A stretch of DNA of 64,000 bases from Halapricum hydrolyticum. Lineage in GTDB: Archaea; Halobacteriota; Halobacteria; Halobacteriales; Haloarculaceae. The stretch spans positions 62,001-126,000 of the forward strand of contig JAOPKD010000004.1 in the NCBI GenBank assembly GCA_025517565.1, in the 5' to 3' direction. This document shows positions 44,634 to 53,618 of the stretch, in pieces. Position numbers and translations under genes: made by a program. Every line of letters begins with the position of its first letter. Position 1 is the first letter of the stretch. Under the pieces are notes generated by a model. It was not told the origin of the DNA. It ran no database searches and worked only from the letters and a program-made list of their open reading frames with translations.

Positions 44634-44930
44634 ATGAAGTGGCTCCAGAGCGGCCGTCGCCGCGATCTCTGCGTCCTGCTGTACGGCGAAGACGGGGTGC
44701 CCGCACAGAAGCTCAAGACGGCGCTCGAACGTCGCTACGGCGAGCGGATCGATCCGAAGCAGTTCTACGGCGCGCTGGAAGCGCTCGAACGACTGGGCCA
44801 CGTCCGGTCCCGAACCGAGGGGCTGAGCGACGTCTACGAGCTGACCGACGCCGGACGGGAACATGTCGAGGTGTACGCCGCGTGGCTGGACGACGAGGTC
44901 GGGTGCGAGGATACCGAGTCGTCCCGATAG
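44634..44930 (+). CDS. PadR-like winged-helix regulator
   Basis: 98 residues from MKWLQSGRRRDLCVLLYGED. HTH: AQKLKTALERRYGERIDPKQFYGALEALERLGHV, then a wing RSRTEGLSDVYELTDAGREHVEVYAAWLDD, the PadR pattern. High-GC, unlike the low-GC genes on both sides, so it may be an older chromosomal gene or the local regulator of the island. Divergent from the Tat protein gene. Confidence 0.78.
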   Translation: MKWLQSGRRRDLCVLLYGEDGVPAQKLKTALERRYGERIDPKQFYGALEALERLGHVRSRTEGLSDVYELTDAGREHVEVYAAWLDDEVGCEDTESSR

Positions 44931-45054
44931 TGGGGACTCGAACTTTTCCTATGGCTCTTAGACTATCCTATTCAGAGCTGTAGATATCAGCCGCTCATTC
45001 TATAGATCATTCTAAATAGACACAATATTACATACTCTGAATAAAAATAGAAAG

Positions 45055-45060
45055 TATTAT
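45055..45060 (+). promoter_or_regulatory. TATA box of the C39-like peptidase gene
   Basis: TATTAT in an AT-rich stretch about 31 bp upstream of the ATG at 45089, predicting a leaderless start. Confidence 0.45.
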
Positions 45061-45088
45061 AACTAACTCTTTCGGAGTTGTTTCTGTC

Positions 45089-46360
45089 ATGTCTGGGGAA
45101 GAGGGGATGACAAGAAGAAGCGTTCTCAAGAATGCGGCTGTCGGTGGGGCTTCCCTAATCGGGGTTACAGGTTTCGCCACAGGCAAGAAAAAGCAGAGCG
45201 ATGTCTCGCAGCGAGATGCTCGAAAGATCGCGAAGAAAGCCGTCGGTCATATCGGGACACGCACCGAATTCGACACGTGGTGCGAGCAAGGGGTCAAATC
45301 TCCGGAGTTGTTCTACGCGAAGGTGGCAGACGGCGACTCTATCGTGTATACGCCCAGGGCATGGGTCTTTCCGATCGAGAACCGCGGGGACGACGTCGGA
45401 TACATTGCGATCGACGCAAAGCAGACCGTATCTCCGGTACTCGCATACGGAAAAAGCGAGGCACCACAGCGCAATGTTGACGATGCGATACAGGTAGCAA
45501 AGGCTAACGGGAACTCGATTCACAAACGGTTCCTCTACCAGGGTGGCACCCAATTCGGTGTCGAAACAACGGACCGACGCCTCGTTGACCTTCGAAGCCG
45601 ATCTGTAACGTCGCTTGCTCCAGTCGAAGACCGGCGATCGCTCTTGCCCAGTGACAAATCTGGGCTGCGGTCCTCCTCAAATATCGGTCTCTCAAACATA
45701 GGTGGGGGTGATGCCCCTGACTGGTCAGGGGGGACCGACGACGAAGTCGCCGGTGAAGTGCCGAACTGGACAGAAGACGACGATGGGGGTGCTTCTATTA
45801 CGAACTATGGTGATGGGGCGGATAGCTGGGATGGGTGGGACGGCTGTACACCCATTGCAGCATCAATGGTGATTGGATATCACGAGGGTCTTAACGACGA
45901 TGACCAAGACCAGGCTGATGCCCTGATCGATCGACTTCACGTTGATCTAGGGACGAACGATAATGGCGTAACGCTTCCCGAACCGCCCCGAAACCCGTTC
46001 GACTTAGCTTCTCAAGAAAACAATATCTATGATAATATCCCGGACGGAATCGAAAGCTATGAAGAAGGAAATCACTCTTACGCTGCAGCGAATGAATACG
46101 TCCGTTTGCGACACGACACGGAGCAAGCGATCGGCAACGATAACCCGCCAATCCTCTCAATGTGGAACGGACCTTATTCGGGCACAAAAAGCGGTCATAG
46201 CGTGGCCGTCGTTGGATATCGGACTGAATCGTGTGCTTCATTGTGGAACCCGTTGTGTACTGACTTCTACTACAAAGTCTACAACGGATACGCAACAGAC
46301 CCAGACCGAGTCCTCCACGGTAACTGGCTCGGTGCTCTGCTCACGAAAGTCTGGACATAG
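45089..46360 (+). CDS. Tat-exported C39-like cysteine peptidase
   Basis: 423 residues. Twin-arginine signal TRRSVLKNAAVGGASLIGVTGFATG, an N-terminal region (about 40-150) that reads like a PepSY/propeptide domain, a linker rich in S, D and G, and a papain-like C-terminal domain. Catalytic cysteine in WDGCTPIAASMVIGYHEG and histidine in KSGHSVAVVGYRT, with an oxyanion-side NGPYSGT. It is predicted to act outside the cell on proteins or peptides. Low GC. The 3' quarter containing the histidine is repeated as a fragment at 46960-47113. Confidence 0.82.
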   Translation: MSGEEGMTRRSVLKNAAVGGASLIGVTGFATGKKKQSDVSQRDARKIAKKAVGHIGTRTEFDTWCEQGVKSPELFYAKVADGDSIVYTPRAWVFPIENRGDDVGYIAIDAKQTVSPVLAYGKSEAPQRNVDDAIQVAKANGNSIHKRFLYQGGTQFGVETTDRRLVDLRSRSVTSLAPVEDRRSLLPSDKSGLRSSSNIGLSNIGGGDAPDWSGGTDDEVAGEVPNWTEDDDGGASITNYGDGADSWDGWDGCTPIAASMVIGYHEGLNDDDQDQADALIDRLHVDLGTNDNGVTLPEPPRNPFDLASQENNIYDNIPDGIESYEEGNHSYAAANEYVRLRHDTEQAIGNDNPPILSMWNGPYSGTKSGHSVAVVGYRTESCASLWNPLCTDFYYKVYNGYATDPDRVLHGNWLGALLTKVWT

Positions 46361-46429
46361 ACACAGAATCACCGTCCCATATACCTCCATATAAAAATTT
46401 TATAATAATATAAATATTATACTATAAAT

Positions 46430-46930
46430 ATGAAACAAAAAACCAATCACATGGTATGGATCGTTGGTATCGTCGGGGTTGTTATCGTTGCAGTAATACT
46501 CGCAGCAACGGTCGCCTTGTTTGTTGAGGGTCCCAGTCCATCTGGACCAGATTGGAAATATATAACGTTAGATACTGAGAATTTCGACAGCAACGGCTCG
46601 GATAGCCTTACAATAGTCCATAAATCGGGAGATAATGCAAGCGTGCACAATTTGACGGTCATCATTTGTAACGCAAGTAACGGACGGACTGGAGAACCCT
46701 ATGCTGCAATCAACGGCCGCCACAATCTCACGTCTCTCGGATATGAATCTGGTTCGTATCTGACACCCAACGACACGATCACGCTAAACAGATCGACGCT
46801 CGGCGTTGAAGACGAGATAAACTTCAAAACGGCAGACGTATTCGTCAGGTATACCCGATTACATATGGGTGAGGAATCTAAAGTCACTACTTACAATTGG
46901 AACGGATCAGAGGCCACGACACCCGACTGA
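46430..46930 (+). CDS. Pilin-like single-pass exported protein
   Basis: 166 residues. A lysine-rich start, then hydrophobic VGIVGVVIVAVILAATVALFV, close to the conserved hydrophobic tract of haloarchaeal type IV pilins, followed by DSLTIVHKSGDNASVHNLTVII, which resembles the pilin beta domain. Several N-x-S/T sequons. The usual prepilin cleavage sequence is not obvious, so it may be a membrane-anchored relative rather than an assembled pilin. It sits between the peptidase gene and the peptidase fragment. An AT run upstream holds its promoter. Confidence 0.6.
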   Translation: MKQKTNHMVWIVGIVGVVIVAVILAATVALFVEGPSPSGPDWKYITLDTENFDSNGSDSLTIVHKSGDNASVHNLTVIICNASNGRTGEPYAAINGRHNLTSLGYESGSYLTPNDTITLNRSTLGVEDEINFKTADVFVRYTRLHMGEESKVTTYNWNGSEATTPD

Positions 46931-46959
46931 TCCACCCTCCACACCCAGAACGAATTGCC

Positions 46960-47113
46960 ACGCTGCAGCGAATGAATACATCCGTTTGCGACACGACACG
47001 GAGCAAGCAATCGGTAACGACAATCCGCCAATCCTCTCAATGTGGAACGGACCTTATTCGGACAAGGAGGGCGGTCATAGCGTGGCCGTCGTTGGATATC
47101 GGGCTGGATCGCG
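46960..47113 (+). pseudogene. Duplicated fragment of the C39-like peptidase histidine region
   Basis: About 154 bp match 46080-46233 at a constant offset of 880 bp, with only scattered substitutions. It encodes AANEYIRLRHDTEQ, SMWNGPY and GHSVAVVGYR but lacks the signal, the propeptide and the cysteine half. The reading frame has no start of its own and runs into unrelated sequence. Product of a local duplication that straddles the pilin-like gene. Confidence 0.8.
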
Positions 47114-47172
47114 TGTCTCGCTGCGAACTTATAGCCCCACGAATGTATCGCCGGTAGCGCAGTTCGATACCG

Positions 47173-48492
47173 TCACCGAGACGAAGCGTTTCCGAATCGC
47201 TGTCCGATAGCGAACAGCGGAGTGCCGAGGAGCGCCGTCCCGATCGACAGCATCAGAAACATCGCCGGCGTGACGAACACGACCCCGGAGCGAGGCACGA
47301 ACGAAAGCGCAGCCGCGACCGCCCCGAGCGCGGCGATGAAGGGGAAGAGGAAACGGCCTCTATGCCCCGCGGCGGCGAGGACGCCGAACGGCAGGAAGAT
47401 CAGCGGGCCAGCGACGAGCACGAGCAGTCCGCCCACTCGAGCACCGACGAGCAGCGCGAGCGTCCACACCGCGACCGCGCCCGCAGCCATTCCCGGGACG
47501 TTCCGGTCGGTACCTTCGTCCACGAAGTCGGCGAGCGCGGCGGCCGTGGCCGTCGAGAGCGCCTGCGGAATCAGTCCGATGCCGACTACTCCCAGGACGA
47601 CCCCGACACCGTTGCCCGCCAGCGCCACGACGGCGGTGAGGCCAGCGTACAGGCCGCCGCCTGCGGCGAGCCATCGCAGGACTGCCCGTCCCCGCGTGAG
47701 CGTTTCGGGGAGACGATCACCGGCGAGCAACAGTCCGGTCGCGACGAGCGCGAGAAGTGCGGCCGGGACCGTGGCGTACGCGCGCAGCTCCGACTCGATC
47801 ATCCCGAGTGCGTGCAGCCGAACCGCGCCGACAGTGACCGCCTGTGCAAGGAGACCGTCGTCGGGAGCGAACGCGACTGTCGCCTCGCGGCCGAGCGGGG
47901 AATCGAATCGTTGCCTGTCGTCGCCGGGCCTCCAGACGGCCCGGTTCCTGCTGACTGTCCCCCCTGGCGGTGCGTGGGTGATCGCCGTCCCGGACGGGCC
48001 TTCGACGGTGAGCGCGTCCGTGTTGATGTACGGTGCGCCGTGGGGCGGGTAGCGAGCGAAGCCGTCGAACAACAGCACACCGCCCGGGTATCGGTGCGTA
48101 GCGTCCGAGGCCGTGAACGTGGCCGTGACGGTGCGGTCGGCAAGCGCCACCGAGAGGTTCTCCGGGTCGTCCACGACGGTCCGGTACGAACTGTAGCTCT
48201 GATCGACGGTGCGATAGAGGAGCGTTCGGTTCTCGGCGAACCGCTCGGCGGCGTCCCGATTCAGGGTCGCGGTTGCCGTCCAGTAACTCTCCCCGTCGGC
48301 GGTGATCTCGACGGTGAGACTGCTCTCAGTGACGGTGGCGTTCACGCCGTTGTCCTCGGCTGCCCGCTCGAACTCCGGCCCACAGATCCCACAGACCCCT
48401 TCCGGTGGTGGGGTCGTCGAGCCCGCGGGAGCAAGCGTCGCCACGACGAGTAGTGCCGCAACGACGGCGAGGGTCACGTGGCGAGTGCGCAT
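47173..48492 (-). CDS. Exported/membrane protein with external beta domain and polytopic C-terminus
   Basis: 439 residues. A cleavable-looking signal (RHVTLAVVAALLVVATLAPAGS), a polar external domain with one C-x2-C pair (GVCGICGPE) over about 25-210, then seven or so hydrophobic helices to the end. Not recognised. High GC, so it marks the return to core chromosome after the low-GC island. A strong TATATATA element (48522-48530) precedes a near-leaderless start. Confidence 0.65.
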   Translation of the reverse strand: MRTRHVTLAVVAALLVVATLAPAGSTTPPPEGVCGICGPEFERAAEDNGVNATVTESSLTVEITADGESYWTATATLNRDAAERFAENRTLLYRTVDQSYSSYRTVVDDPENLSVALADRTVTATFTASDATHRYPGGVLLFDGFARYPPHGAPYINTDALTVEGPSGTAITHAPPGGTVSRNRAVWRPGDDRQRFDSPLGREATVAFAPDDGLLAQAVTVGAVRLHALGMIESELRAYATVPAALLALVATGLLLAGDRLPETLTRGRAVLRWLAAGGGLYAGLTAVVALAGNGVGVVLGVVGIGLIPQALSTATAAALADFVDEGTDRNVPGMAAGAVAVWTLALLVGARVGGLLVLVAGPLIFLPFGVLAAAGHRGRFLFPFIAALGAVAAALSFVPRSGVVFVTPAMFLMLSIGTALLGTPLFAIGQRFGNASSR

Positions 48493-48521
48493 TGTCGGAG
48501 TGTGATTTCCCGATGCACTAA

Positions 48522-48530
48522 ATATATATA
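48522..48530 (-). promoter_or_regulatory. TATA box of the 48492 gene
   Basis: ATATATATA about 34 bp upstream of the ATG, in an otherwise GC-rich neighbourhood. Confidence 0.5.
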
Positions 48531-48616
48531 TTTGGTATTAGATAATTACGGCAGGATATCTGTTAGTTCAGGATTTTCAGACGAATTTTGCGAATAACCC
48601 GAAACCGCCCAGCCGC

Positions 48617-51457
48617 TCACTCCCAGAAGGATTTCGTCCGGGCGTACTCGCGCTCCCGCGCCAGGATATCCCGGTAGAAGTCGTCCTCGTCCTCCCGCAG
48701 TTTGTTGATGATCCGGGCGGCGTTGTGTGGCCCGACGCCGCGGGCCGCAAGCGCGATGATCGCCCGCTTGCCGTGGCTCTGGACGAGACTCGCTGCCCGG
48801 TAGGCCCGCTCGGTCTGTTTCTCCTGTTCGTCGTCCTTCTCGTCCGCCTTTACCGCCGAGACGACCTCGTCAGCCCAGGGATTTAGGGCGGCGATCTGGG
48901 TCGACCCGCAGTGGGGACACTCCGGCTGGTCGCTGACGGTCTTGACCGTCCGCCTGGATTCCCAGTCCTGACAGTGCAGACAGAACAGCAGCACCCGGTC
49001 GTTTTGGATGCGCTCGCGCACGGTCTGGACGACGCTGGCGTCGGCGTTTTCGGGGGCCAGCAGCTCCTGCCCGCTCGAGCGGCCGCCCCTGCCGATCGGC
49101 GTACGCTCGCCGACGGTCTCGACTTCGATCGCGCCCGACTGGATCGCTTCGAGAATCTCGCTCGCTCCCTCGACTGCCAGCTCTTCGTGCAGGACCGCCC
49201 GTAGTGCTTCGTCGTAGATCGGAGTGTCCTCCAGCGCCGCGAGGAGCCGATCCCGACCGAAGCGACCGCTCCCTTTCCCGCGCCAGCGTTTCAGCGCGCC
49301 GAACTTCGTCGCGACCTGCGCCAGCCGGAACTTGAGCACGTCGGCGTTCTTGAGACTGAGCTCGATGATCGCCTCCAGGTGGTCGGGGTCGGTCTCCTCG
49401 AGCACCTCGACGACGTCGCGGGCCGCGACGCCGCCGGGCACCTCCAGTTCGATCCGGTAGGGATCGATCTCCATGCCGACTGAGGAGCCGGTCCGCTGGC
49501 CGAGCATGGCCGAGACGAGCCGTCCGAGGGTCTCGTTGACGGTGTGACCGAAGTGGGCGTTGATCACGAGCTCGCGGCCCCGGAACTCCACGAGGATCCG
49601 GTCGTCGGTCGGCAGCGCGGCCTCGTGGCGATCCAGCGGACCGAGCGCGTTCGCGATGGTGTGCTCGTCGGCTGGATAGCGGCGCCGCAGGTCCCGGGCC
49701 GTCGCTTCGGGCGTCGCGCCGCCCCGCAACTGCGTGCCCGCCACGTCCCGGATCTCGCCGACCTCCTGGGCGACCTCGAAGGGGACGGGGATCTCCTGGC
49801 CGACCCAGGAGGGCACTTCGCCGCCGGGGTCGGCGACGGGGCTGACCTGGACGCGTTCCTCCTCCTCGTCGATCTCGACGATGCGCCACATCTCCCCGCG
49901 CTGGATGAAGATCTCGCCGGGCTGGGCGAAGTTGACGACGAACCGCTCGTCGAGCGTCCCGATGCGATCGCCGGAAGCGACGTCCTCGACGGTGTAGGTG
50001 GCCTCGTCGGGGATCATCGAGAGGTTCTGATAGAAGTACTGCCAGGTGCCCCGGCGCTTTTCGAGGGTGTCGCGGTCCTCGTCGAGCCAGATCACGTCGT
50101 TGCCGGCCAGTTCGCGGACGACCTGCTTGAACTCGTCTTCCCCGAGGTCGGCGAACGGATAGGCGCGGGTGAGGATCTCGTAGGCAGCCATCGCCCGGAT
50201 CTCGCCGAAGTCCATGACGAGACCGGCGATCTGGTTGGCGACGGTGTCGAGGCTGCCGTGGTGGATCGCCGCGGGTTCGACCTCACCCTCGGTCGCCCGG
50301 CGGGCGATCGCCAGCGCTTCGAGCGTGTCGTCCGGCCGGGTCGTGATCACCGTCCCTGCGGACACGAGATCCCGGCGGTGGCCCGCCCGGCCGATCCGCT
50401 GGAGCAACCGGCGGACCTCACGGGGGCTGTTGTACTGGACAACGTGATCGACGCGACCGACGTCGATCCCCAGTTCCATCGAGGAGGTACACAGGAGCGC
50501 GTCGAGGTCGCCGGACTTGAATCGATCCTCGACGTCGATGCGGGCTTCCTTCGAGAGCGATCCGTGGTGGACGCCGATGTCGGTGCCGAGTTTCTTGAAC
50601 CGCGAACCCAGCGCCTCGGCGGTCTGGCGCGTGTTGACGAACACCAGCGTCGAGTCGTGTTCGTCGATGATCTCGTCGATCGCGCGGACGTGGCTGGCCA
50701 CGTCGGCGTCGGTCATCAGCTGGCCGGCGAGACGCTCGTCCTCGTCGGTGACCCGCGGCTCGCGGACCTCGACGTCGAGGCGGCTCCCCACGTCGACTTC
50801 AGCGATCTGACAGCCCCGATCGCCGGTGAGGAACTTCCCGACTTCCTCGGGATCGCCGACGGTCGCCGAGAGGCCGATCCGCTGGAACGGGCCGGCGAGT
50901 TCGCGCAGGCGTTCCAGCCCGACCGTCAGCTGTGCGCCGCGCTTCGCGGCGGCCAGTTCGTGGACCTCGTCGACAACGACGTGTTCGACGTCTTCCAGTG
51001 CACGCCGGAGCTTCTTCCCCGTGAGCATCGCCTGTAGCGTCTCGGGCGTCGTGACGAGCACGTCCGGCGGATCGTTGGCCTGCTTGCTGCGCTGGTAGTC
51101 GGTTGTGTCGCCGTGACGGACGTCGACGTCCAGGTCGAGTGTCTCGCCCCACCACTCCAGGCGGTCGCGCATGTCCCGGTTGAGTGCGCGCAGCGGCGTG
51201 ACGTACAGTGCCCCGATCCCGAACCGGTCCTCGCTTTCCTCTTTTACCAGCGCGTCAAGCACGGGCAGCATCGCCGTCTCTGTCTTGCCCGTCCCGGTCG
51301 GAGCGATGACGAGCGCGTGGTCGCCCCCCGCGATCGGTCCGATTGCGCGACGCTGTGGCTCGGTCGGCGTCTCGAAGCCGCGCTCGGACAGCGCCTCCCG
51401 GACGGCCGCACCCAGTGCGGTGAAGGCCTCCGGACCGTCTACCGCTGACTCTGCCAT
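48617..51457 (-). CDS. lhr: Lhr-type superfamily 2 DNA helicase
   Basis: 946 residues. DEAD/DEAH core: Q-motif-like TEPQRRAI, Walker A APTGTGKT, DEVHELAAAKRG, SATVGDPEEV, VFVNTRQTAEALG, and motif VI QRIGRAGHR. Beyond the two RecA folds lie the Lhr-specific winged-helix and beta domains, then a C-terminal region with a four-cysteine zinc site (LFCLHC and PECPHCGS). Lhr proteins unwind DNA and DNA:RNA hybrids at stalled forks and in repair. Monocistronic, with its own short upstream gap. Confidence 0.93.
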   Translation of the reverse strand: MAESAVDGPEAFTALGAAVREALSERGFETPTEPQRRAIGPIAGGDHALVIAPTGTGKTETAMLPVLDALVKEESEDRFGIGALYVTPLRALNRDMRDRLEWWGETLDLDVDVRHGDTTDYQRSKQANDPPDVLVTTPETLQAMLTGKKLRRALEDVEHVVVDEVHELAAAKRGAQLTVGLERLRELAGPFQRIGLSATVGDPEEVGKFLTGDRGCQIAEVDVGSRLDVEVREPRVTDEDERLAGQLMTDADVASHVRAIDEIIDEHDSTLVFVNTRQTAEALGSRFKKLGTDIGVHHGSLSKEARIDVEDRFKSGDLDALLCTSSMELGIDVGRVDHVVQYNSPREVRRLLQRIGRAGHRRDLVSAGTVITTRPDDTLEALAIARRATEGEVEPAAIHHGSLDTVANQIAGLVMDFGEIRAMAAYEILTRAYPFADLGEDEFKQVVRELAGNDVIWLDEDRDTLEKRRGTWQYFYQNLSMIPDEATYTVEDVASGDRIGTLDERFVVNFAQPGEIFIQRGEMWRIVEIDEEEERVQVSPVADPGGEVPSWVGQEIPVPFEVAQEVGEIRDVAGTQLRGGATPEATARDLRRRYPADEHTIANALGPLDRHEAALPTDDRILVEFRGRELVINAHFGHTVNETLGRLVSAMLGQRTGSSVGMEIDPYRIELEVPGGVAARDVVEVLEETDPDHLEAIIELSLKNADVLKFRLAQVATKFGALKRWRGKGSGRFGRDRLLAALEDTPIYDEALRAVLHEELAVEGASEILEAIQSGAIEVETVGERTPIGRGGRSSGQELLAPENADASVVQTVRERIQNDRVLLFCLHCQDWESRRTVKTVSDQPECPHCGSTQIAALNPWADEVVSAVKADEKDDEQEKQTERAYRAASLVQSHGKRAIIALAARGVGPHNAARIINKLREDEDDFYRDILAREREYARTKSFWE

Positions 51458-51660
51458 CGGCTTCGATTGGGGCTTGAACCGATTAAGCGACGCGGTAATC
51501 GCCGGCCTGGCAACGCGGCAGTCAGTGATCCGGCGCCGCGGCAGTCAGCGCTTGGGGGATGTGGTAGCCGGCGATCGAGAGGCGCGACACCAACGGTCGA
51601 CCGGGTTCTGCACGTCGCCTCGAACGGCGTCAATGGGCGTCGGGATCCGGGCCAGCAGTG

Positions 51661-53100
51661 CTATTCGACGTACTGGAAGAGTCGAGCCATCCCGGATTCG
51701 AGGTGATAGAGGTTGTGGCAGTGGAACAGCCAGTTGCCGGGGTTGTCGGCGAGGAAGTCGAACGTCACAGTCCCCATGTGGCCGGGGACGACGACGGTGT
51801 CCTTGACCGCGTTCCCGACACGGAAGAAGTGGCCGTGCAGGTGCATCGGGTGGACGACCGGACTCCGATTCCGCATGGTGACCCTGACGTGCTCGCCCTC
51901 TCTGATCCGGAGGGGGTCGGCGTCCGGGTACGCCTGCCCGTCGATCAGCCATCCGGACTGGCCCGCCGAAAGCGTCAGGTCGAACGTCCGGTCCGGACTC
52001 CCGTCGAGTCCGTCGATCGGCGTGCGTGCGACGAGGTCACTGTAGGAGAGTTCCCGTCTCGGGACGGACGGTGCGACCGGCGCGGAGGTGTCTCCGTCGT
52101 ACGACAGGAGCGCTCTGGCAGGCGGTTCGCTCCCGTTGAGGGCCGTCGCCAGCAGTTCCCACGTTCCGGGGTTCGTCGCGTCCACGACCACGTCGTACCG
52201 TTCGCCTGCGCCGAAACGGAACGAGTCGACGCCGACCGGGTCGACCGGCCGGCCGTCGGAGTGCGTGACCGTCATCGGGTGGCCGCCGAGTCTCACCCGG
52301 AAGTACGTCGCACTGCTCGCGTTGATGAACCTGAAGCGGACGCGCTGGCCCTCCCGAACGTCGAGCCGCTGGGGATCGGCCGGTGGACGACCGTTGGCGA
52401 GCAGAGCGGCGTACGGCGGTCGTCTGTCGCCCATCATCCCGCCCATACCTGGACCGCCACCCATGCCGGGACCGCCACCCATGCCTGGACCGCGCCCGTC
52501 GCTATCGGTCCCCTCGTAGAGGGGCTGTGGCGCTCTATCGAGGTAATCGTCGAGTACGACCGTGTACTCCCGGTCGTACTCCACGTGAGGGTCGGCCTCT
52601 TCGACGATCAGCGGTGCAAGCAGTCCCCGGTCCAGCTGGAGTCCGACGTGGCTGTGGAAGAAGTAGGTCCCGGCCGGTTCGGCCCGGAACCGGTAGGTGA
52701 ACGACTCTCCGGATCCGACCGGCTGCTGGGTGACGCCCGGGACGCCGTCCATCGGATTCGCCACGGGGACGCCGTGCCAGTGGACTGTCGTCTCCCGGGG
52801 CAGGTCGTTCGCCAGCTCGACCTCGAACACGTCGCCCTCGGGGACCCGAAGTTCGGGTCCGGGCAACCCCCCGCTGTAGATCCAGGTGTCGGGAGACAGG
52901 CCGCTGGCCGCCTGTGCCGGGGCTGCCCGGACCGTCGCAGCGGTGTCTGCCGGCCCCGATGGCGGCGAACGCGGCGTCGCAGTCGGGACGTCGCTGTCGT
53001 TCGACAGCGCTCCGATTCCCGTACAACCTGCGAGTCCGCCGAGGCCGGCCGCGCCCAGTGCCCCCAGGAGTCGTCGCCGCGTCGTCGATAACTCGGTCAT
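51661..53100 (-). CDS. Tat-exported multicopper oxidase (lipoprotein)
   Basis: 479 residues. Twin-arginine signal TTRRRLLGALGAAGLGG ending in a lipobox GLAGC. All copper motifs are present: HWHG, FFHSH, HPMHLHGHFFR and HCHNLYHLESGM (type 1 site with the axial methionine). Three cupredoxin domains. A glycine/methionine-rich loop (about 222-245, three GPGMGG units) resembles the methionine-rich inserts of CueO-type cuprous oxidases. Likely oxidises Cu(I), Fe(II), Mn(II) or phenols outside the cell. The start overlaps the 50-residue gene by 4 bp (ATGA). Confidence 0.92.
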   Translation of the reverse strand: MTELSTTRRRLLGALGAAGLGGLAGCTGIGALSNDSDVPTATPRSPPSGPADTAATVRAAPAQAASGLSPDTWIYSGGLPGPELRVPEGDVFEVELANDLPRETTVHWHGVPVANPMDGVPGVTQQPVGSGESFTYRFRAEPAGTYFFHSHVGLQLDRGLLAPLIVEEADPHVEYDREYTVVLDDYLDRAPQPLYEGTDSDGRGPGMGGGPGMGGGPGMGGMMGDRRPPYAALLANGRPPADPQRLDVREGQRVRFRFINASSATYFRVRLGGHPMTVTHSDGRPVDPVGVDSFRFGAGERYDVVVDATNPGTWELLATALNGSEPPARALLSYDGDTSAPVAPSVPRRELSYSDLVARTPIDGLDGSPDRTFDLTLSAGQSGWLIDGQAYPDADPLRIREGEHVRVTMRNRSPVVHPMHLHGHFFRVGNAVKDTVVVPGHMGTVTFDFLADNPGNWLFHCHNLYHLESGMARLFQYVE

Positions 53101-53249
53101 CGTGCCCCGGGCTCGCCTGTGGCGCCTTCGGCTGCACTGGCACGAACGTCGTCGTGGACACTGCTGGTCGGGCTGTTTCCGAGTGTCGTCGCTTGCGCTT
53201 TGATCGCGTCTCCCGCCCCGTCAGATCGGTCCTGCTTCGTGTCGTTCAT
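53097..53249 (-). CDS. 50-residue gene translationally coupled to the multicopper oxidase
   Basis: MNDTKQDRSDGAGDAIKAQ to GATGEPGAR, hydrophilic, no cysteines or membrane helix, no family recognised. Its TGA overlaps the ATG of the oxidase (ATGA), so ribosomes finishing it could start the oxidase. It may be a true small protein or a leader ORF. An AGTATTGTACA motif lies 3 bp before its start. Confidence 0.45.
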   Translation of the reverse strand: MNDTKQDRSDGAGDAIKAQATTLGNSPTSSVHDDVRASAAEGATGEPGAR

Positions 53250-53618
53250 ACTGTACAATACTCGCCGGACGCGGATGACGGTTGCGCGTGTGCCGATGAC
53301 TACCACATCTTCCTGCCGTTTGCACTGTGACCTCCGTTGTGCGGCCGTTCGCTCGCCTGGTGCGCCGACGCTGGCCGCTGGGCTGTCTGGCGGTCTGATC
53401 GCCCTGATAGTTCGGTTGTGTCTCAAACGCACACTACTTTATCCGGCCGAGATCACGGACGATCCTCAGAATCGGGGGGAGCGGCGCGGAAAACCCCTGG
53501 GCGGACGAGTGGTTACTCCGTCGAAACAGACGAGGATGTACAATACTATTCTTTACCAGTAACTGGGGGAGCGCACGTAAACTAAAGTAGGGTGATTACC
53601 AAGTCCCGACGAGAACCG
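53250..53618. other. Divergent control region between the oxidase operon and glpABC
   Basis: About 370 bp, no gene. The 11-bp sequence TGTACAATACT occurs twice in the same orientation (53252-53262 and 53537-53547), once beside each divergent start. TTTATCC near 53450 and AAACTAAAG near 53580 are TATA-like, the latter about 30 bp before glpA. The repeats may be sites for a shared regulator such as a GlpR-type repressor (inference). Confidence 0.4.

Noticed and set aside
49544..51037. 497-codon plus-strand open frame
   Set aside because: Antisense to lhr; composition is that of a shadow frame.
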